Shown: positions 1-4,887 of the stretch, one piece after another
How the letters are laid out: every line of letters starts with the position of its first letter
How positions within the stretch are numbered: the stretch's first letter is position 1
From: Clostridiales bacterium
GTDB taxonomy: Bacteria > Bacillota > Clostridia > Tissierellales > Sedimentibacteraceae
NCBI GenBank assembly: GCA_003497505.1
Contig: DNNV01000054.1
Span: forward strand, 1-7,890
Direction: 5' to 3'
DNA length: 7,890 bases
Program-made: the position numbers and the translations under genes
Notes under the pieces: generated by a model
What the model saw: the letters and a program-made list of their open reading frames with translations, nothing else
Told to the model about the DNA's origin: nothing
Databases searched by the model: none

Positions 1-105
1 TCTATTTCTTTCTTCGTCTCTGCCTTCGAGTAATTCTTCTAAGCAATCGAAAACACAATCGCAATCGCATCTTCTTCTATTTCTTTCTCTTTCTCTACTA
101 CACAT
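1..105 (-). CDS. Cys-rich small protein, N-terminal part (possible spore coat/exosporium protein)
   Basis: This is the first 35 codons of a minus-strand gene that leaves the window at position 1. The ATG is at 105-103, with a strong ribosome binding site (AAGGTGAG, about 116-109) a few bases upstream, and no stop occurs before the edge. The product starts with an Arg/Glu-rich stretch, followed by a Cys/Asp cluster (CDCDCVFDC, residues 13-21) and an acidic helix-like segment (LEELLEG). Cys lies at residues 2, 13, 15, 17 and 21. Cys-rich N-termini of this general kind occur in spore coat and exosporium proteins of the CotY/CotZ type, and the window carries other sporulation genes, but this link is inference. 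The strongly purine-biased coding strand appears on the plus strand as a TC-rich tract. I do not recognise the family with certainty, and the C-terminal part is outside the window. Confidence 0.6.
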   Translation of the reverse strand, partial: MCSRERERNRRRCDCDCVFDCLEELLEGRDEERNR

Positions 106-142
106 AAATCTCACCTTCTCTACTAAGGACAAACTTGCTAGT

Positions 143-171
143 ATTATATTCTGCAGCTAAAAGGGTGTGAC
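143..171 (-). promoter_or_regulatory. Candidate promoter of the Cys-rich minus-strand gene
   Basis: Read on the minus strand, TATAAT (148-143) lies 17 bases after GTCACA (171-166), which matches four of six bases of the -35 consensus. The leader would be about 30 bases. An overlapping CATATAGT (177-170) resembles the -10 of mother-cell sigma factors E and K only loosely. Which form of polymerase reads it cannot be decided from the sequence. Confidence 0.35.
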
Positions 172-240
172 TATATGTCCTGCTTTCTCAAGAAGTTAGG
201 GAATTGTTCAAACTCCGCTCCGACTTAATACCTATTCCCT

Positions 241-340
241 ATAGGGTGTCACAGATATGATGTACAAGCATAAGATAGCAACACAGTCGCTAAATCAGCT
301 AATAAACGATATTTGTTCCACATCATAATAGACACCTTGT
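241..340. repeat. Nested inverted repeats, possible structured RNA
   Basis: Two nested complementary pairs enclose this stretch. The outer arms, 241-250 and 331-340, pair over ten bases including GGTGTC/GACACC and two G-T pairs. The inner arms, 256-263 (TATGATGT) and 320-327 (ACATCATA), pair perfectly over eight bases. A second copy of the outer left arm, AGGGTGTGAC at 162-171 against AGGGTGTCAC at 243-252, could compete for the same right arm. A further perfect pair, TAGGGAAT (197-204) with ATTCCCTA (234-241), and the palindrome CCCTATAGGG (237-246) lie just upstream. A plus-strand terminator follows at 352-379. I do not recognise a known riboswitch or small RNA family here. Confidence 0.4.
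249..326 (-). CDS. Possible 25-residue hydrophobic peptide
   Basis: A minus-strand reading frame starts at an ATG ATG pair (326-321) and ends with TGA at 251-249. The six bases AAGGTG (338-333) form a good Shine-Dalgarno site six bases before the first ATG. The predicted peptide has a short polar start (MMWNKYR) and then a mostly hydrophobic run (LLADLATVLLSYACTSYL) that could lie in a membrane, although it includes one Asp. In the minus-strand transcript the ribosome binding site and start codon would pair with the sequence at and just beyond the stop codon, through the nested inverted repeats. I see no clear promoter for it. It may be a chance reading frame; length alone gives no support. 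Confidence 0.25.
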   Translation of the reverse strand: MMWNKYRLLADLATVLLSYACTSYL

Positions 341-351
341 ATAAAGAAATT

Positions 352-379
352 GTCCCGGGCATCGAGCTCGGGGCTTTTT
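352..379 (+). terminator. Rho-independent terminator
   Basis: GTCCCGGGC (352-360) pairs with GCTCGGGGC (366-374) over nine positions, two of them G-T, around the five-base loop ATCGA. TTTTT (375-379) and more T-rich sequence follow. The T-run is on the plus strand, so it ends a plus-strand transcript that comes from the region left of it. No protein gene is visible there in that direction. Confidence 0.75.
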
Positions 380-422
380 CTAATTTTGAATAAATTCGCC
401 TAAATCAGCCAAGAATTACCCA

Positions 423-450
423 TTTAAAAAAATAATATTAGTGATATAAT
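423..450 (+). promoter_or_regulatory. Extended -10 promoter of the SOS-box gene
   Basis: TGATATAAT (442-450) is a perfect extended -10 element. The best -35 is a weak TTTAAA at 423-428 with a 16-base spacer. Transcription would start near 457, just before the LexA box and about 37 bases before the ATG at 494. Confidence 0.7.
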
Positions 451-461
451 ATCTCTATAAA

Positions 462-475
462 CGAACGTATATTCG
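462..475 (+). promoter_or_regulatory. LexA (SOS) operator
   Basis: CGAACGTATATTCG matches the Gram-positive LexA consensus CGAAC-N4-GTTCG at all positions but one, with ATTCG in the right half instead of GTTCG. It lies immediately downstream of the -10 element, roughly +5 to +18, where bound LexA would block transcription. The gene at 494-727 should therefore be induced by DNA damage. Confidence 0.75.
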
Positions 476-493
476 ATCGAGAGGGCATATAAT

Positions 494-727
494 ATGAAAA
501 CTCAACAAATAAATGTAACCGCAATATTTGAGCCTGATGGAAAGATTATTCCGGCCAAATTTTGTATAGATGACATGAATGTGATAGTGCAGAAAGTATT
601 GAAAACTTATGAAGAAAAAGCATTCGGGAGTAGATATGTTGTTTTTATATGTATGCACAATAGCAAAGATACTTATGAATTAAAATATGATATGGATACA
701 TTCTTGTGGTATCTGATTAGGAGATAG
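494..727 (+). CDS. Small SOS-controlled protein of unknown function
   Basis: This gene encodes 77 residues. The ATG follows GAGGG (481-485) by eight bases. The N-terminal part (NVTAIFEPDGKIIPAKF, residues 7-23) resembles a family of short uncharacterised clostridial proteins that begin with an aliphatic strand, then DGKIIP, and end in an aromatic strand. From memory, such genes are often found beside Y-family DNA polymerase genes, but I cannot check this and no polymerase gene is present here. The C-terminal half has YVVFICMH and ends in FLWYLIRR. There is no signal peptide or membrane segment, so a cytoplasmic beta-rich protein is likely. The LexA box in its promoter is the best functional clue and points to a role in the DNA-damage response. 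It stands alone between repeat blocks and is probably transcribed by itself. Confidence 0.7.
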   Translation: MKTQQINVTAIFEPDGKIIPAKFCIDDMNVIVQKVLKTYEEKAFGSRYVVFICMHNSKDTYELKYDMDTFLWYLIRR

Positions 728-806
728 TTGTCCCGGGACCTTAATTTGCCCCAAAAAAGCTACTCGGGCAAATCGTCGGGCAAATCTGGGGCAAATCGAA
801 TAAATT
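728..806. repeat. GC-rich repeat block after the SOS gene; diverged copy of 350-396
   Basis: The block starts right at the stop codon of the SOS-box gene with TTGTCCCGGG (728-737), within the ten-base palindrome GTCCCGGGAC (730-739). The same ten bases occur at 350-359. Both copies then have a CTCGGG(G)C segment (369-374 region and 763-769) and, further on, GAATAAATT (388-396 and 798-806), in the same order. The gene at 494-727 is therefore bracketed by two diverged copies. The first copy also forms the terminator at 352-379. The rest of the gap up to 999 is AT-rich, and I see no gene in it. Confidence 0.5.
745..797. repeat. Three GGGCAAATC direct repeats with one complementary arm
   Basis: GGGCAAATC occurs at 766-774, 778-786 and 789-797, spaced 12 and 11 bases apart. 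ATTTGCCCC at 745-753 is the exact complement of GGGGCAAAT at 788-796 and also pairs with eight bases of each of the other two units. Three mutually exclusive hairpins are therefore possible. No T-run follows on the plus strand, so it is not an ordinary terminator. Confidence 0.6.
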
Positions 807-999
807 TAAAAACATTTTTAATCATATAAGCTAATGATAAAATGACGAAAAATACCCAAAGAAAATTATAGTATTACACGCTATATTAAGATATTTTATT
901 ATCTTCTAATCTTATTTTAATAAATTGCTAAAGCGCGACTAATTATTTAAGGATATATTAGTTATAACAAATAAAAGCGAATAAAATGGAGGTTAAGAT

Positions 1000-1497
1000 A
1001 TGAAAGTAACTTTAGAACAAATTGATGAGCTGAGAAACAGAGTGAATGTAAGCTATGAGGAAGCGAAGCATACGCTGGAGAAAAATGACGGTGATTTGAT
1101 AAAATCAATAATAGAGCTTGAGAAGAAAAAGGGAAGAAGAAATGACAATCACCAGCACAGCAATTTCACAAGCTTTACGAACAGACTTCTGGCACTTAAG
1201 TTGTCTGTAAAGAGCAAGGATGGAAATACATTATTGGATGTTCCTCTCGTACTTGTCTTGATTGGATTGGTGCTGGCATTCTGGGTAGTTATACCTGCAT
1301 TGATGCTTGCTGTTATTACTTCCTGTAAAATTAAGGTGTACAGGGATAAAAACTTTGTTGAAGTGAACCATATTAAGAGAAATGTAAAGGAAACAGTTGA
1401 AAAGATAAAAGTTAAATCAGAAGAAATCATTAAATATGAAGATGCTGAAGTAGCCGGAAATGATGATTCAACTGAAAATGAAATAATCATCGAATAA
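1000..1497 (+). CDS. DUF4342-like membrane protein with UBA-like N-terminus
   Basis: This gene encodes 165 residues. The start is well supported by TGGAGG (987-992) seven bases before the ATG. Residues 1-45 look like a UBA-type helical domain (ITLEQ-like opening, VSYEEAKHTLEKNDGDL, then IIELEKKKG), as in ubiquitin-associated/EF-Ts-like folds. This is the usual opening of DUF4342 proteins. A polar, His/Asn-rich linker and a strand-like segment with GNTLLDVPL (75-83) follow, then one long hydrophobic stretch (83-108) that is probably one or two membrane passes. The C-terminal tail (110-165) is charged, first basic and then acidic, with coiled-coil character near 125-145. It lies just upstream of a two-component system in the same direction, so it may be part of that sensory or envelope-stress unit; this is inference. 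The molecular function of the family is unknown to me. Confidence 0.75.
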   Translation: MKVTLEQIDELRNRVNVSYEEAKHTLEKNDGDLIKSIIELEKKKGRRNDNHQHSNFTSFTNRLLALKLSVKSKDGNTLLDVPLVLVLIGLVLAFWVVIPALMLAVITSCKIKVYRDKNFVEVNHIKRNVKETVEKIKVKSEEIIKYEDAEVAGNDDSTENEIIIE

Positions 1498-1514
1498 TAT
1501 GAATTAATGCGATG

Positions 1515-1550
1515 GGGACGGTCTGAAAAATGATCGTCCCTTGAGGTTTT
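1515..1550 (+). terminator. Hairpin, probable weak terminator after the DUF4342 gene
   Basis: GGGACGGTC (1515-1523) and GATCGTCCC (1532-1540) pair over nine positions, one of them G-T, around an eight-base loop. The following TTGAGGTTTTATTT is only moderately T-rich, so some read-through into the response regulator gene is likely. Confidence 0.5.
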
Positions 1551-1552
1551 AT

Positions 1553-1581
1553 TTGATAATTAAATGAAGTAATAGTATAAT
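1553..1581 (+). promoter_or_regulatory. Sigma-A promoter of the two-component operon
   Basis: TTGATA (1553-1558) and TATAAT (1576-1581) are separated by 17 bases, a near-consensus housekeeping promoter. Transcription would start near 1588, giving a short leader before the ATG at 1604. No clear direct repeat of a regulator site is seen in it. Confidence 0.8.
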
Positions 1582-1603
1582 AAGAAAAAAACAGAGGATT
1601 TAT

Positions 1604-2287
1604 ATGGATAAGAAGAAAATATTAATTGTTGAGGATGAGCAGAAAATAGCGCGTTTTTTGGAGCTCGAGCTGAAATATGAGGGCTACGATGTAGATATAG
1701 CAGTCAATGGAAGAGATGGGCTTGAAAAGGGAAAGTCACCGGATGTTGACCTGATAATTCTTGACCTGATGCTCCCGGAGCTGAGCGGTATAGAAATGTG
1801 CAGAAGATTGAGGCAGACATCAGAGGTCCCTGTGATTATGCTTACTGCTAAGGACGATATATCTGATAAAGTCACAGGTCTTGACATCGGCGCTGATGAC
1901 TATATGACAAAGCCTTTTGCTGTTGAAGAGCTGCTGGCGAGGATAAGAGTTCTGCTAAAACGCTCAAGGGGTACAGAGAAGGAAGATTCACAATCCTTGG
2001 TTATCGGAAAACTGAAATTGCATAAGAGCAACTACAGGGTTGAATATGACGGCGACAACATAGATCTTACAAAAAAGGAATTTGAGCTTTTAGAATTTAT
2101 GATGCTTAATAAGAATATCGTTTTATCAAGGGAAAAGATACTTGATAAAGTGTGGGGATACGATTATTTTGGTGATACGAACATAATCGATGTATACATC
2201 AGGTATCTGAGGAGCAAAATTGACCAGAAATACAATATAAATCTTATTGAAACCGTAAGAGGCGTGGGTTATATAATAAGGGAATAG
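1604..2287 (+). CDS. OmpR/PhoB-family response regulator (ArlR-like)
   Basis: This gene encodes 227 residues, the usual length for the family. The receiver domain (about 4-118) has the acidic pair E10/D11, the phosphoacceptor D54 in ILDLMLP, T81 in MLTAKDD and K103 in MTKPF. The C-terminal winged-helix DNA-binding domain (about 130-227) has LTKKEFELLEFM, a WGYDYFGDTNIIDVYIRYLR recognition region and the ending ETVRGVGYIIRE. In overall sequence it is closest, from memory, to ArlR-type regulators of Firmicutes. AGAGGA sits five bases before the ATG. The kinase gene starts seven bases after its stop codon, so the two form one operon and should be partners. The target genes are not evident; neighbouring DUF4342 or siderophore genes are possible but unproven. 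Confidence 0.92.
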   Translation: MDKKKILIVEDEQKIARFLELELKYEGYDVDIAVNGRDGLEKGKSPDVDLIILDLMLPELSGIEMCRRLRQTSEVPVIMLTAKDDISDKVTGLDIGADDYMTKPFAVEELLARIRVLLKRSRGTEKEDSQSLVIGKLKLHKSNYRVEYDGDNIDLTKKEFELLEFMMLNKNIVLSREKILDKVWGYDYFGDTNIIDVYIRYLRSKIDQKYNINLIETVRGVGYIIRE

Positions 2288-2294
2288 GACTGCC

Positions 2295-3695
2295 ATGATT
2301 AAATCTTTATTGAGAGCATTGCTGAACATAATTTTTTATCCGTTTAAGCTGATTTTCCGGCTTATAATAGGATTTCTTAAAAGGCTTAAATTTTCCATAG
2401 CGCTTAAAATTTCGGCGTCATATCTGGCCATATATGTTATAATTATAATGATAGTGGCGGCAGCAACCTCGGTCGGATACCTGGCATATGAATTTGATAA
2501 ATTCAGCAGTGAAGTAATAATAAACGATGCTGAGGAAATTGCGGAAACATTCCCCAATTTTAGCACAAATATTGGGAACAGGGTAAAATCATTTGAAATT
2601 TATGATGACAATCTGAACGAGGTTTATCCTTTAAACAGCGGCAAGAGATATGCTGACAGCATAATTGTTGTAATCGAGAAGCTTATATATGACAGGGAAT
2701 ATATATATTCAACAAACTTTTATAACGACAATGTAGAATATTATTTGAACATCAGCTATGATGCTCAGGAAATGATAAATAATTCCGTGAGAATTTCTAT
2801 TATGGTTATGATTTCAGGCGCAATAGGGCTGCTGATTTTTCTGCCCATTGTGTCTGGCATCAGCTATAAAATGATAGGTCCAATTAAGAAAATGACCGAT
2901 ACCACCAAGACAATCACAGTAAACAACATAAACACAAGATTGGATATCAAGGGTGCTCAGGATGAGCTTAAGGAGCTGTCACAGACATTCAACGAAATGA
3001 TGGATCGTATCGAAGCAGGGTACAAGACGCAGCAGCAGTTTGTTTCCGATGCATCCCATGAGTTAAGGACTCCCATAGCTGTTATAAAGGGATATGTAAA
3101 TATGCTTGACAGATGGGGGAAAAATGACAGAGCTGTCTTGGAGGAATCCATAACCGCAATTAAGAATGAAACGGATAATATGCAGGATTTAATTGAAAAG
3201 CTCCTGTTCATTGCACGAAGCGATAAAGGAACTCTGCTGTATACAAAGGAAGATTTTAGAATATGTTCAGTATTGAATGAAATTGAAAAAGAAACAAAAA
3301 TGATAGATACAAAACATGAGCTTTATTTCAAATTTTATGAGGATGCCAGCCTATATGCAGATAAAAAACGAATAAAACAGGTTTTGAGGATACTTGTTGA
3401 CAATGCTATAAAATTTACTCCTCCCGGAGGCTATATTATGGTGTCCGGCTTCATTCAGGATGACTACTACGTCATAAAGGTTGAGGATACGGGAATAGGT
3501 ATTGAAAAGAAGGATCTTGAAAAGATATTTGAGCGTCTCTACAGGGCGGAGCAGTCCAGAAGCAAGGAAATAGGCGGTCACGGGCTCGGACTTTCAATAG
3601 CTAAAATCATAGTCCTTGGTCACAAGGGGAAAATCAAGGTGAAAAGCAGTGTTGGCAAAGGCTCTGAATTTTCAATAATGCTTCCTTATATATAA
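2295..3695 (+). CDS. Membrane sensor histidine kinase (ArlS-like)
   Basis: This gene encodes 466 residues. Domains in order are a hydrophobic, basic N-terminal segment (about 8-30), a first membrane helix (about 40-65), an extracytoplasmic sensor region (about 66-165), a second helix (about 168-190), a HAMP linker (about 191-244), a HisKA dimerisation domain and a HATPase_c domain. The phosphorylated His is H255 in SDASHELRTP. The ATP-binding motifs are all present: N370 in LVDNAIKFTP, D398/G400/G402 in EDTGIGI, an F-box IFERLYRAE, and GGHGLGLSIAK (427-437). It should autophosphorylate and pass phosphate to the regulator encoded just upstream. The ribosome binding site AGGA overlaps the stop codon of that gene, which suggests coupled translation. 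The segment before the first normal helix is longer than I expect for this type. The ligand cannot be read from the sequence. Confidence 0.92.
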   Translation: MIKSLLRALLNIIFYPFKLIFRLIIGFLKRLKFSIALKISASYLAIYVIIIMIVAAATSVGYLAYEFDKFSSEVIINDAEEIAETFPNFSTNIGNRVKSFEIYDDNLNEVYPLNSGKRYADSIIVVIEKLIYDREYIYSTNFYNDNVEYYLNISYDAQEMINNSVRISIMVMISGAIGLLIFLPIVSGISYKMIGPIKKMTDTTKTITVNNINTRLDIKGAQDELKELSQTFNEMMDRIEAGYKTQQQFVSDASHELRTPIAVIKGYVNMLDRWGKNDRAVLEESITAIKNETDNMQDLIEKLLFIARSDKGTLLYTKEDFRICSVLNEIEKETKMIDTKHELYFKFYEDASLYADKKRIKQVLRILVDNAIKFTPPGGYIMVSGFIQDDYYVIKVEDTGIGIEKKDLEKIFERLYRAEQSRSKEIGGHGLGLSIAKIIVLGHKGKIKVKSSVGKGSEFSIMLPYI

Positions 3696-3784
3696 TACTA
3701 ATTAGCATTAAATAGTTCCGCTGAAGCGAAACAGTATAAATTTCTAAAATACATTAATAATCGACATATTACTACAAAAGAAGT

Positions 3785-3814
3785 CAAGGAAAAGTCATGG
3801 GATTGATTGTATAA
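3785..3814 (+). promoter_or_regulatory. Sigma-H-type promoter of spoIIAA-spoIIAB
   Basis: AGGAAAA (3787-3793) fits the sigma-H -35 (RnAGGAwww, one mismatch at the first base). ATTGTATAA (3806-3814) fits the -10 (RnnGAATww, one mismatch), with a 12-base spacer as expected. Known spoIIA operons are read by sigma-H at the start of sporulation. An overlapping TATAAT (3810-3815) lacks a usable sigma-A -35. The rest of the 3696-3849 gap holds only an imperfect small hairpin (3715-3732) without a T-run. Confidence 0.6.
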
Positions 3815-3849
3815 TAGCTTGTACTATCAATCAGAAAGGACTGGGAAAA

Positions 3850-4155
3850 GTGAATATAGAATTTATTGAATCAGGACAAGCATTAACAATCAGGCTCAAG
3901 GGTGAGCTGGATCATCACACTGCCGATGAGTCAAGGGTGTTGATTGATGAAAAAATCAATGAAGGCAAATTTAATAAAATAGTCATAGATTTTAAGGGAC
4001 TTGATTTCATTGACAGCTCAGGCATAGGCTTTGTAATCGGACGCTACAAGCTCATCAGAAAGCGGAATGGATCGGTAGAAATTATCAATGCCGGAAAAAA
4101 GGTGCGAAAAATTCTCGATATGAGCGGAATAGGAAAAATAATTGAAATTAAATAG
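3850..4155 (+). CDS. spoIIAA: SpoIIAA, anti-sigma-F factor antagonist
   Basis: This gene encodes 101 residues, a single STAS domain, somewhat shorter than the roughly 117 residues of the Bacillus subtilis protein. In the known pathway, unphosphorylated SpoIIAA binds SpoIIAB and frees sigma-F in the forespore; SpoIIAB inactivates it by phosphorylating a Ser. That Ser is S57 here, in DSSGIG (55-60), equivalent to Ser58 of Bacillus. Other family marks are LTIRLKGELDHHTA near the start and VRKILDMSGIGKIIEI at the end. The start is a GTG nine bases after AAAGGA (3835-3840); no ATG fits the domain start. It is followed after nine bases by spoIIAB, so the two are co-transcribed from the sigma-H-like promoter. 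Confidence 0.92.
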   Translation: MNIEFIESGQALTIRLKGELDHHTADESRVLIDEKINEGKFNKIVIDFKGLDFIDSSGIGFVIGRYKLIRKRNGSVEIINAGKKVRKILDMSGIGKIIEIK

Positions 4156-4164
4156 GGGGAGAAA

Positions 4165-4590
4165 ATGCAAAACAATTATGTAACTTTTAAAATACCGAGT
4201 TTGTCAATAAATGAATCTTTTGCCAGGTCAGCTGTGGCTGCATTCTGTTCCATTCTGAATCCTACAATAGGCGAGATAAACGATATAAAGACTGCGGTGT
4301 CAGAGGCTGTTACAAATGCTGTAATCCACGGCTATGAAAATACAGTGGGCGAAATAGAAATATCCTGCAGAATCAAGGGGCAGGTAGTTGAGATAATAAT
4401 AGAAGATTTCGGATGCGGAATCATAGATGTGAATAAGGCTAAGGAACCACTTTTCACAACAAAGCCGGAACTGGAACGCTCAGGAATGGGTTTTGCAGTA
4501 ATGGAATCATATATGGATGAAGTTGTTGTGCTTTCTGAAAAGGATGTTGGAACAAAGATTGTAATGAGAAAAAAAATCAGTGAAAAATAA
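4165..4590 (+). CDS. spoIIAB: SpoIIAB, anti-sigma-F factor and SpoIIAA kinase
   Basis: This gene encodes 141 residues, full length for the family, a GHKL-type ATPase fold. SpoIIAB holds sigma-F inactive before septation and phosphorylates SpoIIAA. Visible motifs are the N-box AVSEAVTNAVIHGY with catalytic E47 and Mg-binding N51, the nucleotide-binding IEDFGCGI with D81, G83 and G85, and ERSGMGFAVMESYMD (104-118). R105 in the last motif corresponds to the Arg that contacts SpoIIAA and sigma-F in Bacillus relatives. The ERSGMGF form separates it from RsbW-type anti-sigma-B kinases. GGGGGAG (4155-4161) precedes the ATG. The oddity is what follows: spoIIAC (sigF) should come next but is not in the window, so its target sigma factor must be encoded elsewhere, or be lost. 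Confidence 0.92.
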   Translation: MQNNYVTFKIPSLSINESFARSAVAAFCSILNPTIGEINDIKTAVSEAVTNAVIHGYENTVGEIEISCRIKGQVVEIIIEDFGCGIIDVNKAKEPLFTTKPELERSGMGFAVMESYMDEVVVLSEKDVGTKIVMRKKISEK

Positions 4591-4603
4591 AAATTATGGC
4601 GTG

Positions 4604-4635
4604 TAATATTTGCAAGTCTGAAATTACAAATATTA
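4604..4635 (+). repeat. Inverted repeat in the spoIIAB-terminator gap
   Basis: TAATATTTG (4604-4612) and CAAATATTA (4627-4635) are perfect nine-base complements with a 14-base loop. A small second hairpin, TGCTC/GAGCA, lies around 4640-4651. Neither has a T-run. They lie where sigF would normally begin and may stabilise the end of the spoIIAA-spoIIAB message. Confidence 0.4.
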
Positions 4636-4684
4636 ATTATGCTCGTGAGCAATAAATAAGTGATAAAATTTTACAGTTAATATT

Positions 4685-4712
4685 AAAAAAGGCACATATA
4701 GTGCTTTTTTTT
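4685..4712 (+). terminator. Rho-independent terminator after spoIIAB
   Basis: AAAAAAGGCAC (4685-4695) pairs with GTGCTTTTTTT (from 4701) around the loop ATATA, with one G-T pair, and eight T's follow the stem's GC part. Being A/T-rich on both sides, it could act in both directions, but only plus-strand genes surround it. It separates spoIIAA-spoIIAB from the spoVA group. Confidence 0.7.
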
Positions 4713-4713
4713 A

Positions 4714-4742
4714 GTATTCAAAATCTTTTTTTGCAAATAATA
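4714..4742 (+). promoter_or_regulatory. Candidate forespore (sigma-F/G-like) promoter of the spoVA group
   Basis: GTATT (4714-4718) resembles the GYWTA -35 of sigma-F/G. GCAAATAATA (4733-4742) fits the sigma-F -10 (GGnnAnAnTR) with one mismatch, after a 14-base spacer. spoVA genes are forespore genes in known species. Against it, transcription would start at about 4748, leaving almost no room before the ribosome binding site at 4748-4753. Confidence 0.3.
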
Positions 4743-4759
4743 CTTTTGAGGTGATTTAT

Positions 4760-4879
4760 ATGAAAAAAAAGATTTTTTTATTAGTCATAATATTGTTTAT
4801 AAGCTTTACGGCAATATATTTTGGAAACAGTATTGACGGATCTTTGAAAAAAATGCCTGAAAGTGCAGTTTTGTTGTAG
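4760..4879 (+). CDS. Small membrane peptide upstream of spoVAC
   Basis: This short gene encodes 39 residues. The ribosome binding site is excellent (GAGGTG, 4748-4753, six bases before the ATG). Its stop codon is embedded in the ribosome binding site of spoVAC (TAGGAGG, 4877-4883), so translation of the two is probably coupled. The product has three Lys after Met, one membrane helix (about 5-21, FLLVIILFISFTAIYFG), and a short tail of about 17 residues containing KKMPES. It could be an anchored peptide or a signal peptide with a tiny secreted tail. The position suggests a role in the forespore with the SpoVA proteins, but I recognise no family. It is too small to be a remnant of sigF, and it shows no sigma-factor sequence. 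Confidence 0.65.
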   Translation: MKKKIFLLVIILFISFTAIYFGNSIDGSLKKMPESAVLL

Positions 4880-4887
4880 GAGGAAAA

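Noticed and set aside
338..345. TTTATA/TATACA upstream of the minus-strand mini-frame as its -10 box
   Set aside because: Transcription would begin inside the ribosome binding site, and no -35 is present at the right distance.
243..379. T-box riboswitch, suggested by AGGGTGTCAC followed by a terminator
   Set aside because: The T-box core GGGTGGnACC is not matched, no specifier loop is evident, and no aminoacyl-tRNA or amino-acid gene follows.
766..797. CRISPR array, because of three evenly spaced repeats
   Set aside because: The units are only nine to ten bases, the spacers two or three bases, and there are no cas genes.
3715..3732. Hairpin GTTCCGCT/AGCGAAAC after the histidine kinase as a terminator
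   Set aside because: The stem has a mismatch and no T-run follows on either strand, so termination is not supported.
4596..4655. A 19-codon frame (begins MACNICK) after spoIIAB, considered as a sigF remnant or tiny gene
   Set aside because: It has no ribosome binding site, no sigma-factor similarity, and overlaps an inverted repeat.
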